64,000 nt of DNA from positions 563,403,581 through 563,467,580 of the forward strand of contig CM040121.1 in assembly GCA_022559845.1 (NCBI GenBank), read 5' to 3'. Made by a program: the position numbers and the translations under genes. The notes beneath the pieces were generated by a model. It was not told the DNA's origin, made no database searches, and saw only the letters and a program-made list of their open reading frames with translations. The stretch comes from Amorphophallus konjac (taxonomy: Eukaryota > Streptophyta > Magnoliopsida > Alismatales > Araceae). Positions 34,552 through 46,407 of the stretch are shown piece by piece (positions within the stretch are counted from its first letter, which is position 1; each line of letters opens with the position of its first letter).

Positions 34552-34684
34552 CGAACTGGACGAGGAACTCGAAGAGGCGGCGGACGTTGAGCGAGATGTG
34601 GGAGATGAACTCCCGGTTCTCCCAGTCCGCTTGGACCGCTATCCCCACGTTCACAGCGTTGGTGATCCCCCCCGCCTTGGCCAT
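34552..34684 (-). CDS. BRK1: BRICK1 (BRK1), first coding exon
   Basis: Codes the first 44 residues plus one base: MAKAGGITNAVNVGIAVQAD, then WENREFISHISLNVRRLFEF and LVQF. This is the near-invariant N-terminal half of plant BRK1/HSPC300, a helical protein that forms the trimeric coiled coil with SCAR and ABI within the WAVE complex at the plasma membrane. The frame then meets CAGTTCG/GTAGGC, a 5' splice site in phase 1. Continuation into GRL and a stop is intron. I chose the ATG at 34684 because family members begin MA(R/K)AGGITNAVNVG. The ATG 16 codons upstream adds a non-family leader. Upstream sequence is CT-rich 5'UTR. Confidence 0.95.
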
Positions 34685-34925
34685 CCCACCCACCTCCACC
34701 TCCACCGAGAACAAGAAAACAGGAACCAACAACGTGGAAAAAAACAGAACTTTCGAGAGCAGCAGCTCGGAGGGAAATAGTTGGTGTCGACGCTAAGGAA
34801 CAAACCCCCCTGCCCCACTTCCTCTTCTTTGTAGAAGCAGGTAAAGAGAGAGAGAAAGAGAGAGCAATGATGGGAATTGGGAGGAGAAGAGCAGGTAGGG
34901 GTGGGTTCGCCGAGTCCAAGGCTGG
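34685..34925 (-). promoter_or_regulatory. Probable 5'UTR/promoter of BRK1
   Basis: On the minus strand the region is pyrimidine-rich with CTCTCTCTTTCTCTCT at about 34840-34862. Y-patch-like tracts of this kind are common near plant transcription starts. No TATA box was recognised. Confidence 0.4.
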
Positions 34926-35656
34926 CGGTGGTTTAATGTCCGAAAGATGTCAATTTGTTTTACCAACTGTGTTGTTGTTGGAAATATCTAACATGGGGAG
35001 CTGTAGGGCACGTTCGTTGGTGTCCCTCATCTGGTCGGAATTCTGGAAAGAAATTTTATTTTATAAAAAAAAACTTCAATGATAAAAATAATCGTATATA
35101 TGAATCTTGAAAACATTTCTAGACAAAATTTATGGCAAACTAATATGTTGATTCTTATCAAAGTATACAACTTTGTTGAGAAATGTGTGAGCGAATTGTG
35201 ATGTTTTTCTTGTTTAATTCCTTTGTTGGAGATTTTATCGGAAACTTTCTTACACCCCATTAAAAAAATGTGGGACCTGTTTTTTTAAAGTTTATTTAAT
35301 AGTGGCTTTGTATCCCCAAATCTCGCTGCTCCATATAAACCGGCCATAAAATAATCGCTTAGGATAGACCGATTAGAGTAAGTCCGGCTAAGTTATTCTA
35401 AATTTAAGTTTAGCTGAATTTGATAATTAATTTTTATTATATATAAAATTAAAATAAATAAAAATTATAAAAAATTTAAAAATCACATAACTTTACCCTA
35501 TTCGGCTTAGAATAACTTATTCTACTAAAATAGTCAAATAAGCTACTATGGTATATCTTACCCGACCTCGTGCTATAAAATTTGATTAGATAGATATAAA
35601 AAAATTGATAATTCATCTTATTTGACTCTTATTTTGTTATAACAGTTGTCTAAAAA
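34926..35656. other. AT-rich region upstream of BRK1
   Basis: No gene seen. 35380-35560 contains partly complementary stretches (GGCTAAGTTATTCTAAATT and GGCTTAGAATAACTTATTC) suggesting an old foldback MITE, without clear limits. Confidence 0.35.
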
Positions 35657-35828
35657 GGGCTTATTTAAAAACTGAATAGAATAGTTGGAAATAGTTAAAT
35701 GATGAGAGAGAATATGAGGTCTATATTAAGTAGCTCCTTACAGAGGGCATGCGCTAACCCAGGATAGGTAGCGTATTCACGTTCAGGGGCGCAAATATGC
35801 TACTCTGCTCCATTTTCAAAAAAAGCCC
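35657..35828. repeat. 172-bp MITE
   Basis: Left end GGGCTTATTTAAAAACTGAA. Complement of the right end GGGCTTTTTTTGAAAATGGA. Short flanking direct repeat CTAAAAA / TAAAAAA. A related but more diverged copy seems to end near 36825 (ATATGCTACCCCACCCC against ATATGCTACTCTGCTCC). Confidence 0.6.
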
Positions 35829-36923
35829 TAAAAAAGAGTCTCTTTCATACCTGGATAAGGTAACCTGGTTATTATACCCGAGGGTAGCGTATCCTAGGGT
35901 AATCTCATTCTTCATTTGATAACAATTGCTTTACCCGGCCTTGAGTAAGGCATTATTCTGGTTGGTTTGATATGAACTCTTGGTTGAGAGGTGACTTCTG
36001 AAAATTTATATCCCGAGAATTTCCCCATTCTTTTGTGTTTTCTCATTCAAGTTCGGTGGTTATGCAGGGACCACAAAATCATTACGATCGACAGGTTGGG
36101 AATGCCCCCATCTTTGCTTACGATGGTAAACCTCTTTGGATTGGGCGACCACATCAGCCCCAGCCCCGCATGAGCGAGGATCTCGTCGTTGGCAATCCAG
36201 AAGGCCATCTCGTGGATCTAGCCCGCAACAGAAGGCCATCTCATCGACGATATAGAAGGTCTCATCCTCTAGCAAACAGGCCATCCCTGATCTAGCTGAA
36301 AACACAAAACCAATGGAGCTTGATCCGAGAGGTGTCCGGTGACGACAGTCGCCATGGTAGTGAGGATGGGGCAGGAAAGAGGGCGATTGCCCCTATTCTC
36401 ATGCGAGGATGGTCTGTTCAGAGGGAGTCGTCGTTTGGGAGGGGGGTCAAAGGGAGGACAATTCTACTCGACATACCCGTTCTCGGGACTCACACCACTG
36501 CCCTACCCGCCCCATTCGACCTTTCTCTCCGAATATGCGAATCGCTAGATAAGCCTGAATATGGTCGAACATACCTAATAGGCAATTTGTACAATCAAAA
36601 CGAATAACCTACCCCTACTTTATTCACCTGTATTCCTTGATCAAAGCAACTCTGAGAGAGACTCTTTGATATTGAAATAGGATATGTGTGAATTAATGAT
36701 GAGAGAGAGCATGCGAGTCTCATATGCTCCTCTCACATGTAATCACGTTAGCCGAGATCGTACAACGTATTCACATATCGAGAAGGTCAAATATGCTACC
36801 CCACCCCGATACCAAAACGGGCCTAGGGATTCATTAGGTGCGATATTGTAAGAATAAGTCTCTTTTCCTCTCACAAACACCCACAAATGAGGTAGAATGG
36901 GTCATTCGAGTGAAACACTCTGG
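35829..36923. other. Region with diverged MITE copies, no gene recognised
   Basis: Open frames at 36035-36295 and 36320-36607 have no family features known to me. The stretch 36640-36830 resembles the MITE at 35657-35828 in the same direction, with many changes. Confidence 0.35.
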
Positions 36924-37081
36924 GGGCGTGTTTGCTAACTGATTAGGTTAGCGCACCCGATGAGATAGAGAGCGATGAGTCTTACCGCTCTCTCACTCAT
37001 AAGTGCGTTAATCGGGGTCGGTTAGCGCAAACGACTCTCGAGAGTCACTTGCACTAATCGTGCCCGATTAACAAACACCCC
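36924..37081. repeat. Probable MITE
   Basis: Starts GGGGGCGTGTTTGCTAACTG and ends with a sequence whose complement reads GGGGGTGTTTGTTAATCGGG. The interior contains GTTAGCGCA-type repeats. No target duplication was fixed. Confidence 0.5.
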
Positions 37082-37805
37082 CTAAGTTATCATCTGAATA
37101 AGTTCACTAATCATGTTTGAGCAAGAACAATCTAACCCTGTTATCAAAGCCAAATTCTAGAGTACAGGCCGACCAACTCACTCTAACCGAAGCTTATTAG
37201 GCTATCAAATTAGCCGTAAGATAATACAAAATGATGGGACACAAATTACATAACATGATATGCAGCTATTATTTTTTTTTTACCAATGGCATCAAATTTT
37301 AGTGGCCACATAAACCTTAACATGGGATATCTCAGACCAAATAAAAAGGTTTTTGTAAAATATCCACTTTTCAAATTTATTTATGATTTTTTAGTTAATC
37401 TTCCATTGAAGTTATAGAGAATATTTTTTTTCATCTACATAATTAATTATTTTGACAAAAATAAACTAAAAGCATTATTTTGAACTGCATATTATGAGAG
37501 TGAGAGAGAGGGAGAGCTACGTAGATGTAGAAAGTGAAAGAATTTAGGAAAGATTAGATATATTTGTGATCTTCTTCAAATTTGGTTAAAATACCTACCA
37601 TGATTAAATAAGAGATGTGAACCGATTGTTGGCAAGATATTTTTGTAAGTATTACGATATAACAAGGCTATTAAAAACAATATGAAAATAAGATGACAGT
37701 TTCATAAATAATTTAAGGTAGGATATGTTCGTAAATATCTCAAAAACCTAGGAGTATTGTTTGTCCGTGTTTCTTTCAAATAAAAGGGGATAGTATTTGT
37801 TAATA

Positions 37806-40800
37806 GAGATTTTTACATGAAAATCATTGTTAGAGGTGAATTTGTAAAAAAATCATTCCTAAAAATATATTAGTAGATATATTATCACGGCCCGAGATAT
37901 AAGTACGGCGGAAGATATTCGAGAACGTGAACAGCCGGCTAGTACGCCGCAAGCGAGTAATATATTAAGACCGCTAACACATCCACTTTTAAGTATGAAT
38001 GCACAATAATTGAACAAATCTTAACTTTTATTGAATAAAAATCAAAAGTACATAATGTTGACTCTTGACTCTTTGACTAACTAGACTCAATAAAGTAAAA
38101 ATTACATAGTGACGCTTGACTATCAACTAATAACAATCTAAGGCTTCACTCCTTCCTTATTCGCTCTCGCATCCATCACTTGAATAGTCGGAATCCGACC
38201 CGCTAGAATGTCCTGAAAAGAATGGAAAAGAAGTAGGGAATGAGCACATTTGTCCGGTAGGTATCTTTTTTTTTATAACGGGGAATCTAACAGAGTGGTA
38301 CGGAGAGCTGAGCGAGCCCATTAGGTATCTTCGTATCAACATGAAGGCAATGTTTAAGTAATTAACATTTTAACTCTAGAAAACAAGATAAAAAGAATGC
38401 GGTAAATCATACGAATAAAATCAAAGTACCATTAGTAACAAGAAATAGATCATAGAGATACGAAGGTTTATGTAAAATGAGAGCAAGATCGAGAATGAGT
38501 ATAACATGAACGTAACTTGGCCTTTCATGAACGAGAATGTACTTTTCATAACCATAAATGTTATGTACTAGAAAGTCATGTGACAAGAATGTACTAGCAA
38601 GTATGTAAATTTTACAAGATTGCCTCGTGATTTTCACCCGTTTATAAGAAAAGTAGTCCTAGCGCAATGCGACGCCAGTAAGTATCATATCCCATGGTTT
38701 ATAGTACATTTCCAACTAGCTATCTGCTGAGGGGGCTAGCATCGATCCCTTGGACATTGTTCGTGCCCGCTCTTACATCTTCAAGTTATAAATCAAGCTA
38801 CTTTCATGAGAAATATCAATAAAGCAGGCCAATAATGTACAAGTTCAAACTATAGTTTCATGATAACAAATATCAAGGTAAGAACGTACAAAAATTGAAA
38901 TCATGAGGTCAATGATGATTTAAAGACAATGTCATGCTACGGAAGAAATCCGGCAGTATAACGACATATTCCTTAACTTTCATAATTCATTAAATAACTT
39001 TTTGAACAAGGTGTGGGGTTCTAAATCATCAATAGACTATCTAGGAAATTAAGAAAATCAACCCTTAGGTCAAACCTCGGGTTAGACAGGAACTAGGTAG
39101 AAACGGTCGTTCCTGGACCGCTTCTGGACAAAGGCGGTCAAGGCATGACCGCTATCAGGAATTTGGCAGTCAGGTCATGATCGTTTCTATATAGAGTCGA
39201 CGCATGAAGAAAGAAGAGTCGACGCAGTGGTGAAATCGGGACAGACGCAGTCGTTCCAGAACCGCTACTAGACAATAGCGGTCGCCTGAGAACCGCTTTT
39301 ATCCTGGCTGCAAAAACATCGATAAGTTTGAGTGCTCTCTAGATCAATGGGTTTTAAGGGTACAACCAGCTCGGCGTCCTAGTGAGAATCCCAGGCTCAC
39401 AAAGACATACGGAGGCCTTGAAATGAGATCACCTAGTTCGGTGGAACGAATATCCAACGGAGAGGGTCACAAGTCCAAGATTGTGTGCCTATGAGTGTAA
39501 AGTGTAACTAATGGCCACGCACCGGGGCACGTGCCATGTACTTAAGAAAAGATTCAAAAGATGAGAGTGAGATCGTGAAACGGAGATCAAATCATCAATA
39601 AAAATCAATCCATAAACCATGTAGAAATAACTTTAATACAAGATTATAAAAGGGTTTTGGCATGAAAAAAATATAAATTTAAAGTAAGTTCCTAAAACAT
39701 GTAAGCCATGGAATCTAGCATGATAGGTGCATAAACCATCAATATGAATCCAAGGTCATAATCAGGAATACAACATAATTACCTAGGCGTAATATATATT
39801 AAAAAGGGTCGATCTGCATTTTGTTTAGAGTTAACAAGAAGCAGAAAATATAAACATAATAGCGGTCTGTCCAGAACCGCTTCTGTGCATACGCGGTCAG
39901 TCGGGGACCGTTAAAAGACATTTGGCGATCTTGGGGAGACCGTTTTAGCCTGCCAGCCAGACGGGTCACAAAAGGGCGGTTACGGCCTATTCTAGGGCAA
40001 GTAATGCATGGAAACTCCAGTAAACATCAAGGTAAGTCATGATAGAAGAAAAGCAATGCATGGAGATGTGTGAATTTGCATGAATTAGATCGAATTATCT
40101 TATTCTTCTTAAAGGGACAAATTTCATGTATGCAGAAATAACCTAGATGCGCAGTAGTATTAAAACATGAAATATGGCTAGTAGAAAGCATGAAAAGACA
40201 TGGAACCAGAGGGCTTTTGTTCGTAACACGTTAATTTAGTATTTTCATGAGATAACCTACCTCTGTAACAAGCTCTAGACTTCAAATTTTGGACTGGAAG
40301 GACGCCCTAATTTCTGCACGTCCTGTGCCAAACCATCAAATTCCCGCCCCTCTATCTCCTGATCCTTTTGACCTAATTTGTGAAATTTTGATGGTAGGTA
40401 GAAGATAGAAAGGGGAACAAAAAGTTCTAAAGATTCAACTTGAACTAACCTCGTTTAGAGCTTCTAATCTGCTGATCTTCACTGGACTAACGCACTGTTT
40501 CTTGTGCAGCCTATAGCGAATTAGAGACTTGCAGACGCTCTAGCTCTCCAACGGCTGGGCCTTCTAGCACAAAAATTAGAGGTGAGTTAGATAAAACTAA
40601 GGACAACATAAAGTTATAAAGAACCAACCTGAGATGAGGTCTCCTTATCGTCGAACTACGCGCTCCAAAACAAGGGTTCGCGCAGGTCAAACCTGAGACC
40701 TATTTATAGGGTTTGCTAGGGTTTGAAGGATTTGATCAAGTTGGGAGTCCTATTTGGGGTTAAGATCGATCCCCAAGAGTCCTAAATAGGTTTTCATGCC

Positions 40801-41428
40801 ACATAGCATTGAACCATAGGGATTGGGATGGGAAAAATCTAATTTTTTCACGCCTCTAACACTTGCGATCACGGAACATAGTAGCGATCGTCTCGAGACC
40901 GCTATTATATGAAGGCGGTCTTGCGATAGACCGCGTTTAGGCGGTTAAATCCAAAAATTTCAGATTTTTAGTTTTATCACCTATTTATCCCCTAATTGGT
41001 TTATTTATCAAATTCTAATTCTGAAAATTACCCTAATTACATCTCTAGTAATGGGCTTGGACCAAAAGGTCATAGAATTGGGTTTGTGGGCCTAATTTGA
41101 GTGGGCCAAACCATTTAGTTAATATTGGGCCTTTATATTGATTTAATTAATGCTTAAAGCACTTTAGTAGCCCATAAAATGCTTAATAACTATATTTAAT
41201 CCAAAAAAAACATAGAAAATTCTCGGGCATTACATATATCATCAGGTTAGTTCAAATAGTGCATAAATACCATTTAAACGTGATTTTTTTATAAATTGTT
41301 AAGAAAAAGAGGTGATATGCATGTAAATAAATATGACATTTTTACACAGTGATATACCTGCTAATATATTTCTAGGAATGATTTTTTTATAAATTAACCT
41401 CTAACAATGATTTTCATGTAAAAAACCC
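37806..41428. mobile_element. Mutator-type MITE split by a solo LTR
   Basis: The outer parts, 37806-37877 and 41240-41428, match the two halves of the MITE at 15520-15799. Together they are flanked by a perfect 9-bp target duplication, TTGTTAATA (37797-37805 and 41429-41437). The middle is a 3,352-bp solo LTR with its own 5-bp duplication, so the MITE was inserted first. Confidence 0.9.
37883..41234 (-). mobile_element. 3,352-bp solo LTR, Ty3/gypsy Del/Tekay-like
   Basis: On the minus strand the unit starts TGTAATGCCCGAGAATTTTC and ends CTCGGGCCGTGATA. It is flanked by the 5-bp target duplication TATAT (37878-37882 and 41235-41239). A promoter-like TATAAATAGG with upstream CCCTAGCAAACCC lies at about 40697-40720. 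Only one LTR is present, with no internal domain, as after LTR-LTR recombination. Long LTRs starting TGTAATGCCC and ending CGTGACA-like are seen in Del/Tekay-type gypsy elements (inference). The last bases are TA instead of CA. The core contains many GCGGTC/GACCGC motifs. The open frame at 38157-38342 is not recognised. Confidence 0.8.
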
Positions 41429-41568
41429 TTGTTAATAATATGATTGCTTACAATAACCGTAGAATCAGGTGTAACTTGTAAGTTGTAACTAACTGCAGTG
41501 CAATCAAAACACACATTTTTCCATTCATATATTTCTAACACTGGAATCCACATAGACATGGAGTCTTA

Positions 41569-42278
41569 AGACCTCGTTTGGTTCCACTTGTGAGAAGATA
41601 GATTTTTAAAAATCTCAAAATCATACGGGGTATGACAGAGGAGAAGATTTAAAAAAATTTAAAAATAAAAAATCTCATTTGGCAGGGTGGGCCTATAGCA
41701 TGGGTTCTTATGTAAAGGTTTACATGAAAATGACAAATATACCCCCCCTTTTCACGTTATTTGAGTGAGATGAACAGTGCTAGAACTTTTGCCAAAACAC
41801 TATTCATCCCATATGAAACAAATATGAAATTCAAAAGGCGCGTGCTGTTCATCTTCTTTGCAGCAACCTTCTACGGCAAATGTGGCATCTCATTTGGCAA
41901 CGCGGCCGGACAATGTAGCAGGCGAGGTAGAGGAGCTCTGGCGAGATGGGCGACCACAAGTTGATGACGTGGTCCCTTGTCGGTGATTGCAGTGCAACGG
42001 CCCAGGAAGAAGAAGCCTTGTCGGGAAGAAGAAGCTTGCACGAAGAAGAAGAAAGGAGGGGTCAATATCGCCATTTAGGTTTTAAAGTGTCACCGTCGGA
42101 CTGGGAAGCTTCTTTCTCCCATCTTTTGAAGATTCTGACTTCGGAGATTTTTTGTCTCACTCTCTCTCTCTCCTCTCAAAATCATCATTCGCACGGAAGC
42201 CTATGGAGCATAGGCGCATTTGGTTCAAATGAACTCATGTCAAGATTTCGATCTTAAGGAGCCGAACCAAATGCGGCC
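41569..42278. mobile_element. 710-bp non-autonomous Harbinger-like element
   Basis: Flanked by TTA trinucleotides (41566-41568 and 42279-42281). Left end AGACCTCGTTTGGTTCCA. Complement of the right end GGCCGCATTTGGTTCGGC. A TTA target duplication and GGCC(T/G)CGTTTGGTT-type ends are typical of PIF/Harbinger (Tourist) elements. Open frames inside show no transposase features. Confidence 0.75.
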
Positions 42279-42479
42279 TTAGAAAAAATGAATACACCAT
42301 TCTATTTTTTAGAATATTCTATCCCTCCACTCCCGTTAACTTTTTCTTTTCCATTTTATCTCCCTCACCTCTCTCTCTCTCCCTCTCTGCACACCCCCAC
42401 GCCATTGGATGAGGGTGCCAACGTCGGAAGGGGAGACCTCTCTCTCTCTCTCTTTGCTAGGTACGTAATAATATATTAA
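42279..42479. other. CT-rich non-coding stretch
   Basis: Short tracts of (CT)n at about 42372-42395 and 42438-42452. No gene. Confidence 0.4.
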
Positions 42480-42859
42480 TTATAAATATGTAATATGTAC
42501 AAGAAGATTAGGCATTACTCAAATTAGAGAAATTCAGTGCCACCTCAACTCGGAAGCAAATTAGAGAAAAGCATCAAAAGATGGTTGTCTATGACTGGAT
42601 TTGGGATAGGCCTATTTCACAAAGATTCTCTTTGTACACTTGGCAAGCCTACCTAAGATAACTTCCCACCTTGGACAATTTGAATAAGAAGGGTCTCTCC
42701 TTAGCAAATAGGTGTGACCTATGCCAATAGAAGAGGAGAATGATGGCCATCTCTTCTTTGCTTGCACCTACATTAGATGAGTTTGGAAATAAATTCTTCT
42801 TAGATTTGATTTCTCTAGTGACCCTACCACCACCATCACTCATGAATTTAAGGAGTTAA

Positions 42860-45756
42860 TGTTAGTAGCTGGGCACACCCTAAAGGGGGCGTGAATGGGT
42901 GTGCCTTGAGATATGATTGCATATTAAAATTTTATCTAAGCTTATTATGTATGCAGCATAAAAAAAGTATGAGTAAGCAATCAAACCACACTGGACAAGA
43001 GATTTATACGTGTTTGGTTAATCTTCAACTTCCCTACATCTAGTCCTCTTTGTAACTTGCTCAGGGTGTTCCACTAACCTTCAACAGTTACACCAACTGA
43101 TTCTAAGGGTAAGCTCCCTTGTTGATTTTGGTCAGATTTCAGCAACCAACCGTCACTTCACTGGTGACTTAGTTTTTCTAGTGGTTTCGTACCAGCTAAC
43201 CTTCTAGGGGCTAGTCACCAAACTGATTTCACAGGTATCAGTAGACTAACCAGTTACCCATGATGTTGGTGACACAGAGTAATAACTGCTCTTCACCCAC
43301 TGCCCTTCAAACAGTGTTATAAACAAGAGAAATGTATATAGATGAAGTAAAAATGATGTAGAGGGGAACGAGAATATCGTTACAATACAATATCCTCTCT
43401 TGAATGCTTCCTAGAATGAAGAACTCCTATGGTAAGTTTTAAACTCGATGGAGTTATTCTCATCGAGGGCGCGCTAGAAGTAAGATGCTGAGATCACTTG
43501 AATGCAAGAAGGTGCTTTAAGGCTTTGCTCATATGAGGTGTGCTCAACTCTATCATCTGTGTCGTGTATCTTGCTACAATCTTCATGTATTTATAGGATA
43601 AAAATAATATATCCATTAGACACAAGTTCGTCCAACAGTCAAATCTTAGGTGTTCAGTCTTTGGTGATTTGTTGGGGATCTTGAGTCTTGATCTTTTGAC
43701 CATTGAGTCCATATCTAACTTCTATCTTGAACTTTGTTCCTTGTTATTTTGAGTAGAGTGAAATATCTAAGTTGAATTGCGCCTGTCAGTATCCATTTCT
43801 TTCTTCATGCTATAAGTCTCTGTCTTCCCATGATCGTATAGCCTACATCTTGCTAAACAAGTTTCTACCATGCAGGAAATTTTGAATTTCGAAGAGATAA
43901 AAAATACATTTTCATACAACATTTTTGCAGAGCTTGTAGTAATATACATTTTATATTGTGTCTTAGTACCATATGTATCTGTAACAGTGTGCGTTAAATG
44001 TAGATGTGAGATATACATACACCTTCTTCTACATGAGTATCTCAACGGATATGAACTCATAAATGCAGATAATGGGCTGGTCAAAGAGTCAATACTATTT
44101 TTTAGATGAGACCATAGCCTATATGATATGTATGTATTTATATATGTAAAGGCTTATTTGAAAATAGTTTTTATGGTGTTTTTAAGGTATTCTTACATGC
44201 TTACTTTTTTAGACAATCGAAGTCTTTTAATCATTTTCTAATCAAGTAAGGGCACATGTCTATGTTCTGTTGAGGTTAATAAAGAGAAGTGTAAGAGACC
44301 TTTTGTCCTTTTGCCTAGATAGGAGCAATTTCGCCTATGTCTTAAATGGTAAAGCACTTTTTACGGTGTATAAATAGGCCATTTTGTCGTTTCATTTAGG
44401 ATAGGTGCAAGATCGCCTATGTCTTTATTTAGAATGGTAAAGAGTTTTTACAATGTATATTTTGTCATTTTCTTAGGGTAGGCGGAATACTGCCTATGTT
44501 GGTCGAGATGTGACTATCTCAGTTATAGTTTCTTCCGCCTATCTTCTTTATAACATTATAACAGGAGTTGAGCCTATTTTAGTTGTAACGACTTTCCACC
44601 TATATCCTAGCATGACTTCTGCCCACCTTAGTTATACACTATTTTTGCCTATCTCCTTAATTTAAGTTCTATTAAGGTAGCAAATTACCGACTACCTTAA
44701 TTATGAGAGATTTTCACCTATTTCTCGAGATAGCATGGATTTCACCTATGTCCATTTCAGAAGGCACTTTACCTACTTAAATTATGGGACAATCTGATTT
44801 TTCTCTAGGCATTTTGTACTTAGGTGAAACCTTTTAGATGAAGGCAAATTCTTTTGCCGTCCTATCTGGTATGATAAGTTGCCTTGCTTGGTACCTCTTT
44901 CATTTGTTGATATTTCATCATTATATTATAAGTATGGAAGGGCTTGATTTGATTTGATTTTCTTAGAATATTCTTGTTCTTTTGTCAAGACAATTATATA
45001 TATATATATATCGCTCTAAATGTTGAGAGCACAACACTTATCTTGTTGGATTCTCAGTCTAAAGGATCCTTTCTAATATATGTAAGTTCTTGTGTCAGAA
45101 ATTCTGTGTAGTCTAAAGAATTCTTTTTGAAGAGTCTTTTGGGTGCCATTTAATTTTATTTATGGGTCAGGCGGAAAAGAGTAAACTGACTCATATTGTT
45201 CCTGCCATAATACCCATCTTGTCTTTGGTGAAAGAACAGCCTAGTGATTTCTAATTGTTTTAGTAATTTTTCCACTCTCTTCTGTGCAGGCAATAAATGA
45301 ATCTCTCTTTCTTTTTTTCATTCGATCCTTATCTTCACATTTGGTTGGGCTTCTTATACTGTCTGAGATTCCAATCATTGGAGTCCCAGTTCCTATTTTT
45401 AATATCCAACCCAAGTGGTGAGCATTCTACCTTGATATTGATCTAGTGATGAGGCAGATGCAAAGATGATGTTTTGTATTAAGTCTTTCATTCACCTTTT
45501 GCATTCCCAAGGCAAGTGTTCTACCTTACCTATTACTTTGTCTTTGTCTTTGAATGTGGAATTCAAGATTATGTTTTACCTATTCCTTTTGCCTTTATAT
45601 TGAAAACTTTACATTTATGCAATTTAGTTATTATCCCAAATGTTAGAGGAGACACGTATTTAGGTTAAACTTGTAACATCAAATACTGGGATGAATGATT
45701 ATTTATTTTGTTATTATCCAAAATAGTGAGCCTGATGAAAAATGTATTTTTCAACA
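42860..45756 (-). mobile_element. 2,897-bp solo LTR inserted in the LINE
   Basis: On the minus strand it starts TGTTGAAAAATACATTTTTC and ends CCAGCTACTAACA. It is flanked by the 5-bp target duplication GTTAA (42855-42859 and 45757-45761). The LTR end contains TTCACGCCCCCTTTAGGGTG, a signature I associate with large copia (Sirevirus-like) LTRs. A TATA-like CCTATAAATACATG lies on the minus strand at about 43585-43598. No internal domain or second LTR is present. Part of it (44260-44820) is an array of short repeats. Confidence 0.85.
44260..44820 (-). repeat. Degenerate ~55-bp tandem repeats inside the solo LTR
   Basis: Each unit reads on the minus strand roughly GATAGGCGGAAA...TATAACTAAGGTAG, with GCCTA/TAGGC recurring about every 50-60 bp. 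The same unit occurs in the opposite orientation at 50510-50880, which links the two LTR regions to one retrotransposon family. Confidence 0.65.
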
Positions 45757-46096
45757 GTTAAGGAAGAGCTTTGGTGAAAAGAGGATTCTTACTCATGTCA
45801 CTATGGTGGCACTCAGAAGCATAAAATGATGGATTTGGAAGGAACGATGTGCCAAAATATTTGAGGGAAAGAGGCAAGAGGTGGTGCACCTTCCACTCCA
45901 TATTCTTTCTGACTTGAGACACTACATGGAGTCCATGCATAGGAATATAAATCTTAGCAGAAGGGAGGCTGGGGTTCTATCTCAATTTCTTATTAAAAGA
46001 TGACATTGTATTTGTTATTCATGATATCTCTTATTTGCCATATGATTCTTTGTTACTTTGTGATTTAGCTTCACTAACACTGCTTATGCTATGGGG

Positions 46097-46407
46097 CTTT
46101 GTGTATTTTGTTCCTTTGTTATACATATTTATGAGATTTATAACTTAAAATCTTATGTAAGTGTTCTCAGTAGTAACTATATAGAGGAAAGATCATGTAC
46201 AAGGAGAGCTAGTTACTTTTGTTGCTATGTTTTGCTCTTGATGGCTAAGGTACTTTGTGTATTTTGTTCCTTTGGTATACTTATTTATGAGATTTATTTG
46301 AACTTAACATCTTATGTAAGTGCTCTCAATAATAACTATACACATAAAATATCATATACTAGGAGAGCTAGTTACTTTTGTTGCTACGTTTTGCTCTTGA
46401 TGGCTAA
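46097..46407 (+). repeat. Tandem duplication of ~155 bp in the LINE 3' tail
   Basis: Two units, about 46097-46247 and 46248-46407, both run from TTTGTGTATTTTGTTCCTTT to TTTGCTCTTGATGGCTAA and are nearly identical. The open frame at 46091-46510 merely reflects this duplication. Confidence 0.8.

Noticed and set aside
38157..38342. A small gene with Ser/Asp-rich tail
   Set aside because: It lies inside the solo LTR, has no known domain and no codon or splice support.
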